64,000 bases of DNA from Aeromonas schubertii (GTDB taxonomy: Bacteria; Pseudomonadota; Gammaproteobacteria; Enterobacterales; Aeromonadaceae), in contig NZ_CDDB01000028.1 of the NCBI RefSeq assembly GCF_000820105.1, positions 1 through 64,000 of the forward strand. The letters run 5' to 3'. Shown here piece after piece: positions 52,899 through 64,000 of this stretch; position 1 is the first letter of the stretch; each line of letters begins with the position of its first letter. The translations under genes were made by a program, and so were the position numbers. The notes beneath the pieces were generated by a model. It worked only from the letters and a program-made list of their open reading frames with translations, was not told where the DNA came from and searched no databases.

Positions 52899-55154
52899 AT
52901 GCTGAACAAGGATCTGGAAAGGACGCTGAATGAGGCATTCAAGTATGCCAGGGATGAGCGCCATGAGTTTATGACCGTTGAGCACCTGCTCTTGGCTTTG
53001 TTGGACAATCCTTCCGCCAAGGAGGCGTTGCTCTCCTGTGGTGCCGATGTCGATAACATGCGGCAGGAAATTGCCGCCTTCATCAACCAGACGACCCCTC
53101 TGCTGCCTCGCGACGATGAGGACAGAGAAACCCAACCCACCCTCGGATTCCAGCGCGTGCTGCAACGGGCAGTCTTCCACGTTCAATCGTCCGGTAATAC
53201 CGAGGTCAGTGGCGCCAACGTGCTGGTCGCTATTTTCAGCGAGCAGGAGTCCCAGGCCGTCTACTTCCTGAAGAAGTCTGATATCAGCCGTCTCGATCTG
53301 GTTAATTTCCTCTCCCATGGGGTACGCAAGGAGAACAAGCCGGAGCAGGGCGGTCAGCAGGCTCAGGAAGGGGAGGATGATCTCTCCTCAGCCCAGATTG
53401 AGAGCTTTGCCACCAACCTCAACCAGTTGGTGCTTGAGGGTCGTATTGATCCCTTGATTGGCCGTGATCAGGAGCTCAACCGTACCATCCAGGTACTGTG
53501 CCGCCGGCGCAAGAACAATCCCCTGTTGGTCGGAGAGGCCGGTGTCGGCAAGACCGCGATCGCCGAGGGGCTCGCTTATCGCATCGTCAAGGGAGATGTG
53601 CCCGAGGTGATCGCCGGTAGCACCATCTATTCCCTGGACATGGGCTCACTGCTGGCGGGGACCAAGTACCGGGGCGATTTTGAGAAGCGCCTCAAGGTGT
53701 TGCTCAAGCAGTTGGAGCGTCAGGAGGGGGCCATCCTCTTTATCGACGAGATCCACACCATCATTGGGGCCGGTGCAGCCTCTGGCGGCCAGCTCGATGC
53801 GGCCAACCTCATCAAGCCGTTGCTCTCCAATGGGCTGCTCCGTTGCATCGGTTCGACCACCTATCAGGAGTACTCCCAGATCTTCGAGAAGGAGCACGCC
53901 CTGGCGCGGCGTTTCCAGAAGATCGACATCGTCGAGCCGAGCGTGGATGATACCACCCGCATCCTGATGGGCCTCAAGAGCCGTTATGAGCAGCACCACA
54001 ATGTACGCTACACCGTCAAGGCGATGCGTGCCGCTGCCGAGCTGGCGGCCAAATATATCAATGATCGCCATCTGCCGGACAAGGCCATCGATGTGATCGA
54101 CGAGGCGGGGGCCAGCCAGCGTATGCTGCCGGTGAGCAAGCGCAAGAAGGTGATCAATGTGCCCGAGATAGAGGCGATCGTGGCCAAGATTGCCAGGATC
54201 CCCGAGAAGTCGGTTTCGGCATCCGATAAAGAGGTCCTGAAGAACCTCGAGCGCAACCTCAAAATGGTGGTGTTTGGTCAGGACAGGGCTATCGAGGTGT
54301 TGACCGATGCTATTCGTCTGGCGCGCTCAGGGCTCGGTAACGAGCATCGCCCGGTGGGCTGCTTCCTGTTTGCCGGTCCCACCGGGGTGGGCAAGACGGA
54401 GGTCACCCAGCAGCTTGGCAAGGCGCTGGGGGTCGAGATGCTGCGTTTCGACATGTCCGAATACATGGAGCGTCATACCGTCTCGCGTCTCATCGGTGCT
54501 CCTCCGGGATACGTGGGTTTCGAGCAGGGGGGGCTGCTGACCGATGCCGTGATCAAGCATCCCCACTCTGTGGTGCTGCTCGACGAGATCGAAAAGGCCC
54601 ACCCGGATGTCTTTAACCTGCTGCTGCAGGTGATGGACAACGGCACCCTGACCGATAACAACGGGCGCAAGGCAGATTTTCGCAATGTCATCCTGGTGAT
54701 GACGACCAATGCCGGCGTGCAGGAGACCCAGCGCAAGTCCATTGGCTTCCAGCAGCAGGACATGAGCCATGATGCCATGTCGGTGATCAACAAGACGTTT
54801 ACCCCGGAGTTTCGTAACCGTCTCGACCATATCATCTGGTTCAACCACCTCGATATGGAGGTGATCTATCAGGTGGTGGACAAGTTCATCGTCGAGCTGC
54901 AGGTACAACTGGATGCCAAGGGGGTCTCCCTCGAGATCACCGATGCGGCTCGCCACTGGTTGGCAGAGAAGGGATACGACAGGGCTATGGGGGCTCGTCC
55001 CATGGGGCGTGTCATTCAGGAGCAACTCAAGAAGCCGCTGGCCAACGAGATCCTGTTTGGTGCGCTGGTCGATGGCGGGGCCGTCAGAGTGGATCTGGGC
55101 AAGGAGGGGTTAACCTTCGACTTCCAGACCCAGCCTCTGACCGTACAACACTAA
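52899..55154 (+). CDS. clpA: ClpA, ATPase subunit of the ClpAP protease
   Basis: A 751-residue AAA+ unfoldase. The N-domain (about 1-145) binds ClpS. The first AAA+ module has [14 protein letters not shown] and [14 protein letters not shown], the second [14 protein letters not shown] and [14 protein letters not shown]. The ClpP-docking IGF loop is in [13 protein letters not shown] 52899 has the GGAGG five bases upstream; GTG 52893 overlaps that site and is rejected. ClpP is not encoded in the window. Confidence 0.98.
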   Translation: MLNKDLERTLNEAFKYARDERHEFMTVEHLLLALLDNPSAKEALLSCGADVDNMRQEIAAFINQTTPLLPRDDEDRETQPTLGFQRVLQRAVFHVQSSGNTEVSGANVLVAIFSEQESQAVYFLKKSDISRLDLVNFLSHGVRKENKPEQGGQQAQEGEDDLSSAQIESFATNLNQLVLEGRIDPLIGRDQELNRTIQVLCRRRKNNPLLVGEAGVGKTAIAEGLAYRIVKGDVPEVIAGSTIYSLDMGSLLAGTKYRGDFEKRLKVLLKQLERQEGAILFIDEIHTIIGAGAASGGQLDAANLIKPLLSNGLLRCIGSTTYQEYSQIFEKEHALARRFQKIDIVEPSVDDTTRILMGLKSRYEQHHNVRYTVKAMRAAAELAAKYINDRHLPDKAIDVIDEAGASQRMLPVSKRKKVINVPEIEAIVAKIARIPEKSVSASDKEVLKNLERNLKMVVFGQDRAIEVLTDAIRLARSGLGNEHRPVGCFLFAGPTGVGKTEVTQQLGKALGVEMLRFDMSEYMERHTVSRLIGAPPGYVGFEQGGLLTDAVIKHPHSVVLLDEIEKAHPDVFNLLLQVMDNGTLTDNNGRKADFRNVILVMTTNAGVQETQRKSIGFQQQDMSHDAMSVINKTFTPEFRNRLDHIIWFNHLDMEVIYQVVDKFIVELQVQLDAKGVSLEITDAARHWLAEKGYDRAMGARPMGRVIQEQLKKPLANEILFGALVDGGAVRVDLGKEGLTFDFQTQPLTVQH

Positions 55155-55161
55155 ACCAACA

Positions 55162-55195
55162 ACAAAAACCCCAACCGACTGGTTGGGGTTTTTGT
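55162..55195. terminator. Bidirectional terminator between clpA and infA
   Basis: ACAAAAACCCCAACC-GACT-GGTTGGGGTTTTTGT, a 15-bp perfect stem with A and T tracts, seven bases after the clpA stop and 13 before the end of the convergent infA. Confidence 0.92.
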
Positions 55196-55208
55196 ATGAA
55201 TTCCTGGC

Positions 55209-56204
<996 letters not shown>

Positions 56205-56212
<8 letters not shown>

Positions 56213-56909
56213 AGTGTACCTGCCTGGTAGTCCAGCAGCCGGCATGCAGCGGTTCGTGCTGCAGATGAGACAGGGCATCGAGAAAACGTCGCCGTGGCCA
56301 CTCTTCAATGCCCATGGTGGCCAGAAAAGGGTTCTGCATCTGGGTGTCGATGAGGGCGCCGCCATGGGCGCAAAAGTGGCGACATAGGGCCATCAATGCC
56401 AGTCGTGCACCGCCGTCGATACGCGAGAAGATAGACTCGCCGCAGAAGACGCGGCCCAGGCTCAGTCCGTAGAGTCCTGCGACGGGCTCTCCCCCTTGCC
56501 AGATCTCGATGCTGTGAGCGTCACCCTGCTCATGGAGTCTCTTGTACGCGCTGATCATCTCGCTGCCAATCCAGGTTGAGTCGGCGGTACGCCGTGGTGC
56601 GGCGCACCCTTCGATGATCCTATTAAAGTCGCGATTGATCCAAATATCGAATTGGCCGCGACGCCACAGTCTGCGTGTGCTGCGTCCTTCGTGGATCTGC
56701 TCCGGGATCAGTACTCCACGGGGATCCGGTGACCACCAGAGGATGGGCCTGTGAGGCTCATACCAGGGGAAAATGCCGCGACGATAGGCCGCAAGCAGGC
56801 GGGGAGGGGTGAGATCACCGCCGATGGCGAGCAACCCGTTGGGCTCTTCGAGGGCGTGATCTACAGAGGGGAAATGCAGTGAGTGGGCATCCAGCTGGGT
56901 GAGATACAT
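56205..56909 (-). CDS. aat: Leucyl/phenylalanyl-tRNA-protein transferase
   Basis: A 234-residue enzyme transferring Leu or Phe from tRNA to N-terminal Arg or Lys, another entry to the ClpS pathway. Family landmarks are FPSVDHALEEPNGLLAIGGDL, RRGIFPWYE, WWSPDPRGVL, HSIEIW and FCGESIFSR. The start is uncertain: ATG 56909 aligns with E. coli Aat, while 56915 and 56939 are also in frame. No strong ribosome site supports any of them. Confidence 0.95.
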
Positions 56910-56996
56910 CGACATCCAAAGGGACCGATTACGAGCCATAGGGAGATAGTATCCAGCCGGTCCGCCTTTGTCACGGCACCGGCCTGCCCATGCCGG

Positions 56997-58238
56997 TTAT
57001 GTGCACTCGGTGACTATCTTGTCGCGCCCCGTCCGCTTGGCGTGGTAGAGCAGTCGATCCGCCTCACTCAGGGCCTCGTCCATGGAGAGCCGCCCCACCT
57101 CGGTAACCCCGAAGCTGGCACGCACAAACAGAGGAACCTCACGAGCGAGAGGGAGTTGGCGCAGGTGCAGGCGAAGCCCCTCGAGGCGCTTGGCCAGTAC
57201 CGGCACACTGCAGTGGGGGACCATAAGGGCAAACTCCTCGCCGCCGAAGCGGGCGATGAGTGCATCGGGGAAAAATTGGGTCAGTTGCTGGGTCAGGTGA
57301 CAGAGCAGCTGATCCCCCACCGCATGACCCCAGTGATCGTTGACCTGCTTGAAGTGGTCCACATCCAGTACGCAGAGGGAGAGCTGGGTCTCTTGTTGCT
57401 GGAGCGCCTCAAACCATTTCATGCCCTCCCCAAACCAGTAGCGGCGATTATAGAGCCCGGTCAAATAATCCCGGTTGGCCGACTCCTGAATGCTGGTGAA
57501 TTGCTCCAGGGCCTCCAGGTTGTGGCTGACACGGCATTGCAACTCCTCGGGCTCGAACGGTTGGTTGAGGAAGTCGTTGGCCCCCTGCTTGAGATAGCGG
57601 GCAGAGAGACCACGTTTGTCGGAGACCGAGATGCCAATGATGGCCAGACGCTGCTTGCTGTAGCGTTCACGCAGTATTCGCACCAGGCTGATACCGTCGA
57701 TCTCGGGCATGTAGTAGTCGATCAGTGCCAGCCGAATGGCCGGGTTGGACTCGATGATGCCCAGCGCCTCTCGGGCATGTCCTGCCTCGTGAACCTGCAA
57801 CAACTGCTTGCGCAGTTGGGCGGCGGTGCGGTGACGGGAAGTGCGTGAGTCGTCCACCACCAGCACCTCGATGCGCTGGTTGAGATAGAGTCGGTGGACC
57901 AGCCCCACGGCGTACTGCAGGGAGTGCCGTGAATCCTTCATCACGTAGTCGAGCACGCCGGCTTCGAGCCAGGCGTGGCGTTTCTCTTCGCTGATGTCGG
58001 CGGTGAGGATCACCACAGGCAGGCCGCGTTCGAGCAGTACATTGACCGCCTCTCCCCGGGGGGCATCAGGCAGTGTGAGGTCAACCAGCGCCACCACGTA
58101 CTCTTCGCCGTGGCAGTGGCGGGCCCCCTCCAGGGTGTCATAGGCATCGATCTCCAGGCCCGTCTGCTGGGTGATGGCCTGGATCAACATGCGACGGACA
58201 GTCAGGCTGTCCTCGACGATCAGAATCTTCTGCTTCAT
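56997..58238 (-). CDS. Dual-receiver diguanylate cyclase (REC-REC-GGDEF)
   Basis: A 413-residue PleD-like protein. REC1 (about residues 3-118) has the acidic pocket, VALVDLTLPDAP and the lysine in DYVMKDS. REC2 (about 125-240) has VLVVDDSRTSR and LALIDYYMPEIDG but NDFLNQPF, with Gln or Asn where receivers normally have the conserved lysine, so its phosphorylation response may be altered. The GGDEF domain (about 255-413) has ARFGGEEFALM and DYLTGLYNRR and should make cyclic di-GMP; no RxxD inhibitory site is seen just before GGEEF. It replaces the cydCD genes that separate aat and trxB in E. coli. Confidence 0.93.
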   Translation of the reverse strand: MKQKILIVEDSLTVRRMLIQAITQQTGLEIDAYDTLEGARHCHGEEYVVALVDLTLPDAPRGEAVNVLLERGLPVVILTADISEEKRHAWLEAGVLDYVMKDSRHSLQYAVGLVHRLYLNQRIEVLVVDDSRTSRHRTAAQLRKQLLQVHEAGHAREALGIIESNPAIRLALIDYYMPEIDGISLVRILRERYSKQRLAIIGISVSDKRGLSARYLKQGANDFLNQPFEPEELQCRVSHNLEALEQFTSIQESANRDYLTGLYNRRYWFGEGMKWFEALQQQETQLSLCVLDVDHFKQVNDHWGHAVGDQLLCHLTQQLTQFFPDALIARFGGEEFALMVPHCSVPVLAKRLEGLRLHLRQLPLAREVPLFVRASFGVTEVGRLSMDEALSEADRLLYHAKRTGRDKIVTECT

Positions 58239-58294
58239 CCGTGCTCTGAAAGTGAAAAAGGCATGCCGGGGCATGCCTTGAGGTTCAACGTGGC

Positions 58295-59263
<969 letters not shown>

Positions 59264-59344
59264 TTATTTGGGCCGGATTTTAGGGAATTGTCGATCCGGG
59301 GTCAAAGCACTCTGCTCGATAGCCTTCATCGAGACGATGGATGG

Positions 59345-60055
59345 TTACCTGGAGACCTGATGCAACCACCAGCGTGCGCCCAGAATGGCGGTGGCCGATC
59401 CGAGAATCGCGCTGGCCAGCAGATCCCCTGCCCAGTGCATACCCAGCAGCAGGCGCGAGACGGCAACGGCCAGCGCCCAGAGAGGCAAGAGCCAGGCTCC
59501 TCGAGGGGCTCTGGCCAGCCAGATCAGACCGAAAAATTGCGCGAGGGTGATGGTGACTATGGTGTGACCCGAGGGAAAGGCGTAGTTAACCCCCTGCTGC
59601 CAGTGCTGACCGAGCCAGGTTGGCAGACCGAGCAAGAGGCTGGTGGCATGGATTTGCTCCATACGCTCGCTGACCGGGGCGGCATAGAAGTGTTCGAGAG
59701 AGTCCAGCAGTCCCTGCTCGACCAGCCAGACCAGATAAGGACGGGGCTCCTGGGTCAGATGCTTGATAGCCGCCTTGATGCACCAGTCAGCCCCCATCAG
59801 CAGGACGAACACCGCCAGCAGCAATCCCCACTCCCGATGCCCCAGCCGCAGCTTGAACTGGGTCATGGCAAAGAGCAGAGCAAAGGTCGCCAACAGCCCG
59901 GGCAGGCCGACCGTACCCGATAGCAGATATGCCAGATAGAGCCCGGGTTGGTTCAGGTCGTGGGTGAGGAAGGGGGTCCATCCGGACAGGGCCAGCAGTG
60001 CCAGGGGCAGGATCAGGGCGGCACTGAAGCGAAGAACTTGGGCATTGGTCAGCAT
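59345..60055 (-). CDS. PAP2-family membrane phosphatase
   Basis: A 236-residue protein with about six hydrophobic helices and the phosphatase motifs KAAIKHLTQEPRPYL (KX6RP), PSGHT and SRLLLGMHWAGD (SRX5HX3D). Such enzymes hydrolyse lipid phosphates, often undecaprenyl diphosphate (PgpB/BacA-like role), in the periplasmic leaflet. ATG 60055 follows GGAG. It is divergent from pdxB. Exact substrate unknown. Confidence 0.88.
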   Translation of the reverse strand: MLTNAQVLRFSAALILPLALLALSGWTPFLTHDLNQPGLYLAYLLSGTVGLPGLLATFALLFAMTQFKLRLGHREWGLLLAVFVLLMGADWCIKAAIKHLTQEPRPYLVWLVEQGLLDSLEHFYAAPVSERMEQIHATSLLLGLPTWLGQHWQQGVNYAFPSGHTIVTITLAQFFGLIWLARAPRGAWLLPLWALAVAVSRLLLGMHWAGDLLASAILGSATAILGARWWLHQVSR

Positions 60056-60206
60056 AGGGGCTCCGGGTGGCAATAAGCGCGCCATTTTGCCTGTCTCAAC
60101 TGCAGGGTCAAGCCAACGGACATGAAATCGGGCAGCGCTTTGGGCTAGAATGCGCCCCTTGCCGTTTCTCTACCACAGTGCGGGCCGTCGTGCCGCGGAG
60201 GTGCCA

Positions 60207-61322
60207 GTGCTTAAGATCGTTGCCGATGAGAACATGCCCCATGTGGAGGCACTGTTTGGCGAGCTGGGGGAGGTGACCCTGCTTCCCGGGCGAGAGATGC
60301 TGCCGGCGCAACTGTGTGATGCCGATGTGCTGCTGGTGCGTTCGGTGACCCGGGTGAACGAGGCGTTGCTGGCGAAGGCCAGTCGCCTGCAGTTTGTTGG
60401 CACGGCGACCATCGGGACCGATCACGTGGATCAGGCGCTGCTGCGCGAGCGGGGTATCGCCTTTAGCAGTGCTCCCGGTTGTAACCGTATCTCTGTGGGT
60501 GACTATGTGCTGAGCGCCTTGCTGGTGCTGGCCGAGCGCCATGGGCTCTCTCTGTGCGCAATGAGCCTGGCCGTGGTGGGAGCGGGTAACACGGGGAGCG
60601 CCGTCGCCACCCGGGCAGAAGCACTGGGCATGCGAGTGCTGCGTTGTGATCCCCCTCGGGCCCGGATCGAAGGGACAGCGGGTTTCGTCACCCTGGAGGA
60701 GGCGCTTGCGGCCGATGTGGTGAGCTTTCATGTGCCGTTTACCCGAGATGGCGAGGAGGCAACCCACCACCTGCTCGATGCATCGCGCATCGCCGCCCTG
60801 CGACCGGGCCAGTTTCTCATTAACGCCTCCCGTGGCGAGGTGTGGGATAACCGGGCATTGCTGGCGCGTCAACGGGGAGCTGAGCCCCTGCATCTGGTGA
60901 TGGATGTGTGGGAGCATGAGCCACACTTGCTGCACGAGCTGGTGCCCCTGGTGGAGATTGCGACCCCCCATATTGCCGGTTATAGCCTGGAGGGGAAGGC
61001 GCGTGGCACCTGGATGCTCTATCAGGCCCTGTGCGAGCGTCTTGGTCGTTCGGCCCGTCAGGATCTGAGTGCCTTGCTACCCTCTCCCGAGGTGACCAGG
61101 ATGCAGCTGGGCCAAGCGCCCGATCAGGCGCTGATCGGCCGACTGGTGCATCTGGTTTATGACGTGCGCCGTGACGATGCCCGTTTTCGCCGGGAGCTGG
61201 CGATCCCCGGCAGCTTCGACCGTCAACGCAAGCACTACCCGGAGCGGCGTGAGCTCTCGTCACTGCACCTGTGCGGGACGACAACGCCCTGCCTGGCCAA
61301 ACTCGGTTTTACCCTTTCCTGA
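60207..61322 (+). CDS. pdxB: Erythronate-4-phosphate dehydrogenase
   Basis: A 371-residue D-2-hydroxyacid dehydrogenase of pyridoxal phosphate synthesis. The N terminus LKIVADENMPHVEALFGELGEV is the PdxB signature. The NAD fold has VVGAGNTGSAVATRAEALGM, and catalytic Arg/Glu/His occur in NASRGEVWDN and VWEHEP. A C-terminal PdxB dimerisation domain follows. The start is GTG 60207, five bases after GGAGG; no ATG lies nearby. It precedes usg and fimV as in related genomes. Confidence 0.96.
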   Translation: MLKIVADENMPHVEALFGELGEVTLLPGREMLPAQLCDADVLLVRSVTRVNEALLAKASRLQFVGTATIGTDHVDQALLRERGIAFSSAPGCNRISVGDYVLSALLVLAERHGLSLCAMSLAVVGAGNTGSAVATRAEALGMRVLRCDPPRARIEGTAGFVTLEEALAADVVSFHVPFTRDGEEATHHLLDASRIAALRPGQFLINASRGEVWDNRALLARQRGAEPLHLVMDVWEHEPHLLHELVPLVEIATPHIAGYSLEGKARGTWMLYQALCERLGRSARQDLSALLPSPEVTRMQLGQAPDQALIGRLVHLVYDVRRDDARFRRELAIPGSFDRQRKHYPERRELSSLHLCGTTTPCLAKLGFTLS

Positions 61323-61390
61323 CCCTCTCGGGTTACCCATTGTGTCGGGCCCGCCCAGGGGCGGGTCCATCCTCTCAAGGAGTGTTTTAC

Positions 61391-62401
61391 ATGACTGCGC
61401 AACTTGGCGTCGCTGTATTCGGAGCCGGTACTGCTGCCGGCCAACTGGTGCTGGAACTCATCGAGGAGCGCGGCCTGCCGGTCGACACCATCATCCCGCT
61501 CGGTTCGTCCGACGAAGTGGGTGAGACGGTGCGCGCCCTCGGCCGTAACCTCGATATTCGCGATGTGGCCGATTTTGACTGGAGCGAGGCAAGGCTTGCC
61601 CTCTTTGTCGGCACGGCAAGCGACAGCCTGCGCTGGGCCGACGTGGCGGCCGAGCAGGGCTGTCTGGTGCTCGATGCCAGTGGTGCCTTCGTCACCGATG
61701 ACGAGGTGCCCCTGGTGTGCATGGAGGCCAATCCCGAAGCACTCGGTGACTATCGCCAGCGCAACCTGATTGCACTCGCCTCCGGGGTGACCAGCCAGCT
61801 GCTGGCGGTGCTCAAGCCCCTGCATGCCGAAGTGGGGGTGGCACGGGTCAATCTGAGCGGTTATTTGTCGGTCTCCGGGGCCGGCAAGGCCGGGGTGGAT
61901 GAGTTGGCCAGCCAGACCGCGGCCCTGCTTAATGCCCGTCCGGTGGAGCCCTCCTGCTTCCCGGTCCAGATTGCCTTCAACCTGCTTGGTCAGTGTGGTG
62001 AACTGCTCGACAACGGCTACAGCTGTGAGGAGTGGCAACTGGTGCTGGAGAGCCAGAGAGTGTTGGGGCAGGAGGTGGCCATCAATCCGACCCTGGCCCG
62101 GGTACCTGTCTTCTACGGCGATGCCCTGGCGGTACACCTCGAACTGCATCAGCCCCTCGACGCCGAACAGGTCAAGGAGCTGCTGCGCAGCGCCCCCGGG
62201 GTTGCGCTCTCGGACGAGGGGGAGGTGCCCTCACCCGTCGTGGATGCCAACGGCCGTGACGAGGTGCTGGTGGCCCGGGTTCGTCAGGATTTTTCCCACC
62301 CTCAGGGTGTGGATCTTTGGCTGGTCGCCGATAACCTCAGGAGAGGGGCGGCGCTGGGGGTGGTTCAGGCAGCAGAAAGTGTGTTGCGGGACTATCTCTG
62401 A
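61391..62401 (+). CDS. usg: Usg, aspartate-semialdehyde dehydrogenase homologue
   Basis: A 336-residue protein with the aspartate-semialdehyde dehydrogenase fold, matching E. coli Usg along its length (FDWSEARLALFVGTA, CLVLDASGAF, SGVTSQLLAVLKPL, PVFYGDALAVHLE). The catalytic cysteine of true Asd, in an NCT(T/S)xQ motif, is replaced by GVTSQ, so it should not have Asd activity. The pdxB-usg-truA/fimV neighbourhood is conserved, but Usg has no known function. It begins 68 bp after pdxB and ends with a strong terminator. Confidence 0.93.
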   Translation: MTAQLGVAVFGAGTAAGQLVLELIEERGLPVDTIIPLGSSDEVGETVRALGRNLDIRDVADFDWSEARLALFVGTASDSLRWADVAAEQGCLVLDASGAFVTDDEVPLVCMEANPEALGDYRQRNLIALASGVTSQLLAVLKPLHAEVGVARVNLSGYLSVSGAGKAGVDELASQTAALLNARPVEPSCFPVQIAFNLLGQCGELLDNGYSCEEWQLVLESQRVLGQEVAINPTLARVPVFYGDALAVHLELHQPLDAEQVKELLRSAPGVALSDEGEVPSPVVDANGRDEVLVARVRQDFSHPQGVDLWLVADNLRRGAALGVVQAAESVLRDYL

Positions 62402-62408
62402 GTCGTGA

Positions 62409-62434
62409 GGCCACCCCGGGTGGCCTTTTTTATT
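62409..62434 (+). terminator. Rho-independent terminator after usg
   Basis: GGCCACC-CCG-GGTGGCC followed by TTTTTTATTT, six bases after the usg stop codon. Confidence 0.92.
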
Positions 62435-62593
62435 TGCGCGGGATCACTCTGCCAGAGGCAAAGAGGACAAAAATGAGTCGATGGGTGAGCGATAACTGGT
62501 TTGACAGCGTCGGCTGAATTATAGTGATTCGATAAAACGGGCTAACTATCTAAACTTTTCAATGTGATAGAGCCGTCACACGAAGGAACGAAT

Positions 62594-64000
62594 ATGGGAC
62601 ACTCCCGCATAGCATTGGCTACGCTGCTGGTTTTAGGGTTGCTGACTCCTGTTCATGCAGAGCAGCGTGAACCCTTCTTTGTCGAGTTAAAGGGACCGGA
62701 TGAACCGGTTCAGCCTTCCCAACCGACCCAGGCAACCCCCGCCGTGCCGCAACGGACCCAGGCTCCGGCCCCGGCTCCTCGTCAACCGGTTGCCGCCTCC
62801 ACCAGCGTCGGTCGCTATGGCCCCATTCTGCGGACCGATACACTCTGGAGCCTGGCCAATCGTTATCGTCCCAGCACGCGGGTGAGCGTCTACCAGACCA
62901 TGGTCGCCATCTACGAGAAGAATCCGCGCAGTTTTGCCGATGGCAACATCAACCACATTCTGGTGGGCTCCACCATAGTGTTGCCAAACGAGCAGGAGGC
63001 CAGCCGCATCTCCGACGAGCAGGCGCGCGCCCGTTTCCGCAGCGATAATGCCAGCTGGAAGGGGATCAGCTCTCGCTATACCGCAGAGGTGAAGAACCTC
63101 ACGGTCCATCCCAAACCCGCGGTCAAGTCTGCCGGGGAGAGCAAGCCCAAGGTTGAGAGCCAGCCACAGACCACGACCAAACCGGCCAAGCCCGAGGCGG
63201 TGCCACAACCCGAGGTGGTTGCCAAGGTTGAGGAGAAGAGACCGGCCCCCCTGCCCAAACCGGTAGAGCCGGCCCCGGCCACCAAGGTGGAGGAGGCCCC
63301 ACAGGTCAAGGCCGAGGCCGAAGCCCCCAAACCCCTGCCGCCCGAGACCCAGACCGAGCAGCCCAGCAGCGTCACCGAGATGAAGTTGGCCCTCGATGAT
63401 GCGACCAGCCAGCTGTCGCAGGTGAGCGAGACCAACCACAGGCTCAAGTTGCGAGTAGAGTCCCTGACTCAGGAGCTCGAGACCCTCAAGGCCCAGTTGC
63501 AGGATCAGGAGTCCTTGCAAAAGCAGATCGCCGAGCTCAAGGCGGGTATGCCTGCCCCGGCGGCCCCCGACGACGGGTCTGCCAAGCCTGACGAGAAGAA
63601 CTGGTTGCTCGATCTGCTCTCGTCACCGCTCAACCTGGCCATGATCATCCTGTTGCCTGTCTTGCTGGTGCTGGCGCTGGTGACACTCTGGCTGCGTGCC
63701 CGCGCTCGCCGCGAGCTGGAAGAGCAGGAGAAGAGCCTCTCCGAGTCCACCTCCGCCTTCATGGAGGAGGGGAGCAACGAATTTGATGAGCTGCTCTCTC
63801 CCGAGTTGGGGGCGCTGGATCTCGCTACCGAGCCTCAGGCTGCACCTGAGCCTGAGCCCATTCCCGAGCCAGAACCTGAATATCAGCTTGAGGAAACCAA
63901 GGAAGAAGAGCTCTTCTTCCACGATGAGCACGACCTCGACGAGCCTGCCCATGGGCCCGTGGATCCCGATCTGGTCCCCGAGCCTGCCGACTCCCCCGAG
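62594..64000 (+). CDS. fimV: FimV/HubP polar scaffold protein, 5' part
   Basis: The first 469 codons of a gene cut by the window end. A signal peptide (about residues 1-22, HAEQ) is followed by a proline-rich segment, a LysM-like peptidoglycan-binding domain (YGPILRTDTLWSLANRY ... HILVGSTIVLPNEQEA, about 75-140), a long Pro/Lys/Glu linker, a coiled coil (about 265-315), one membrane helix (about 340-365) and the acidic cytoplasmic region. This is the FimV/HubP layout; the C-terminal FimV domain would lie beyond 64000. These proteins organise the cell pole and type IV pili and flagella. ATG 62594 follows AAGGA. Confidence 0.93.
   Translation, partial: MGHSRIALATLLVLGLLTPVHAEQREPFFVELKGPDEPVQPSQPTQATPAVPQRTQAPAPAPRQPVAASTSVGRYGPILRTDTLWSLANRYRPSTRVSVYQTMVAIYEKNPRSFADGNINHILVGSTIVLPNEQEASRISDEQARARFRSDNASWKGISSRYTAEVKNLTVHPKPAVKSAGESKPKVESQPQTTTKPAKPEAVPQPEVVAKVEEKRPAPLPKPVEPAPATKVEEAPQVKAEAEAPKPLPPETQTEQPSSVTEMKLALDDATSQLSQVSETNHRLKLRVESLTQELETLKAQLQDQESLQKQIAELKAGMPAPAAPDDGSAKPDEKNWLLDLLSSPLNLAMIILLPVLLVLALVTLWLRARARRELEEQEKSLSESTSAFMEEGSNEFDELLSPELGALDLATEPQAAPEPEPIPEPEPEYQLEETKEEELFFHDEHDLDEPAHGPVDPDLVPEPADSPE

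Overview
The window is GC-rich chromosomal DNA of a gammaproteobacterium, most likely Aeromonas or a close relative. The evidence is gene order: rnfABCDGE-nth-gloA, cspD/clpS-clpA-infA-bpt-aat, trxB and pdxB-usg-fimV are all gammaproteobacterial blocks, and YbjN, NagD, CspD and LpxM closely resemble their enteric counterparts. The genus is an inference; no rRNA lies in the window. About 58 protein genes and one tRNA gene can be supported.

Layout. 0.1-4.4 kb (minus): two tandem alkaline phosphatases followed by an uncharacterised secreted protein and a family-3 periplasmic binding protein. 4.5-5.0 kb: ybjN. 5.0-5.8 kb: a tRNA-Ser(GGA) gene flanked by two kinds of tandem repeat, each carrying a piece of the tRNA, and closed by a strong terminator. 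5.9-13.6 kb (minus): a type I restriction-modification operon, hsdM-hsdS-(YecA/SEC-C protein)-hsdR-(YgjP-like metallopeptidase), followed by a 668-bp stretch with no convincing gene. 14.3-20.5 kb: a GntR/UTRA regulator divergent from a six-gene operon (binding protein, alkaline-phosphatase-superfamily hydrolase, two permeases, ATPase, HAD phosphatase). 20.7-26.6 kb: a small unknown gene, then pstC-pstA-pstB-phoU. 26.7-35.0 kb (minus): an AraC regulator with a small partner, gloA, nth and the rnf electron-transport operon; rnfC carries a 120-bp tandem repeat. 35.1-37.7 kb: a DMT exporter, a family-9 glycosyltransferase and a secreted retropepsin-like protein. 37.8-43.0 kb: a TctABC tricarboxylate transporter divergent from the tctDE two-component system. 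43.0-52.1 kb: thioredoxin-like protein, asnB, cupin, Kef-type antiporter, nagD, adenine/adenosine deaminase, lpxM, glycine-zipper protein, DMT exporter. 52.1-64.0 kb: cspD, clpS-clpA, infA, bpt, aat, a REC-REC-GGDEF diguanylate cyclase, trxB, a PAP2 phosphatase, pdxB, usg and the 5' part of fimV, cut by the window end.

Themes. (1) Phosphate acquisition: PHO-box-like direct repeats with 11-bp spacing lie before pstC, on both sides of the divergent GntR/transporter promoter and, more weakly, before the alkaline phosphatases. The six-gene operon therefore looks like a PhoB-controlled route for importing and mineralising an organophosphorus compound. (2) N-degron proteolysis: clpS, clpA, bpt and aat lie within 4.4 kb. 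(3) Defence: a complete type I R-M system with two accessory genes translationally linked to it.

The least explained structures are the tRNA-Ser repeat locus, the organophosphorus operon with its shared leader element, and the accessory genes inside the hsd operon.
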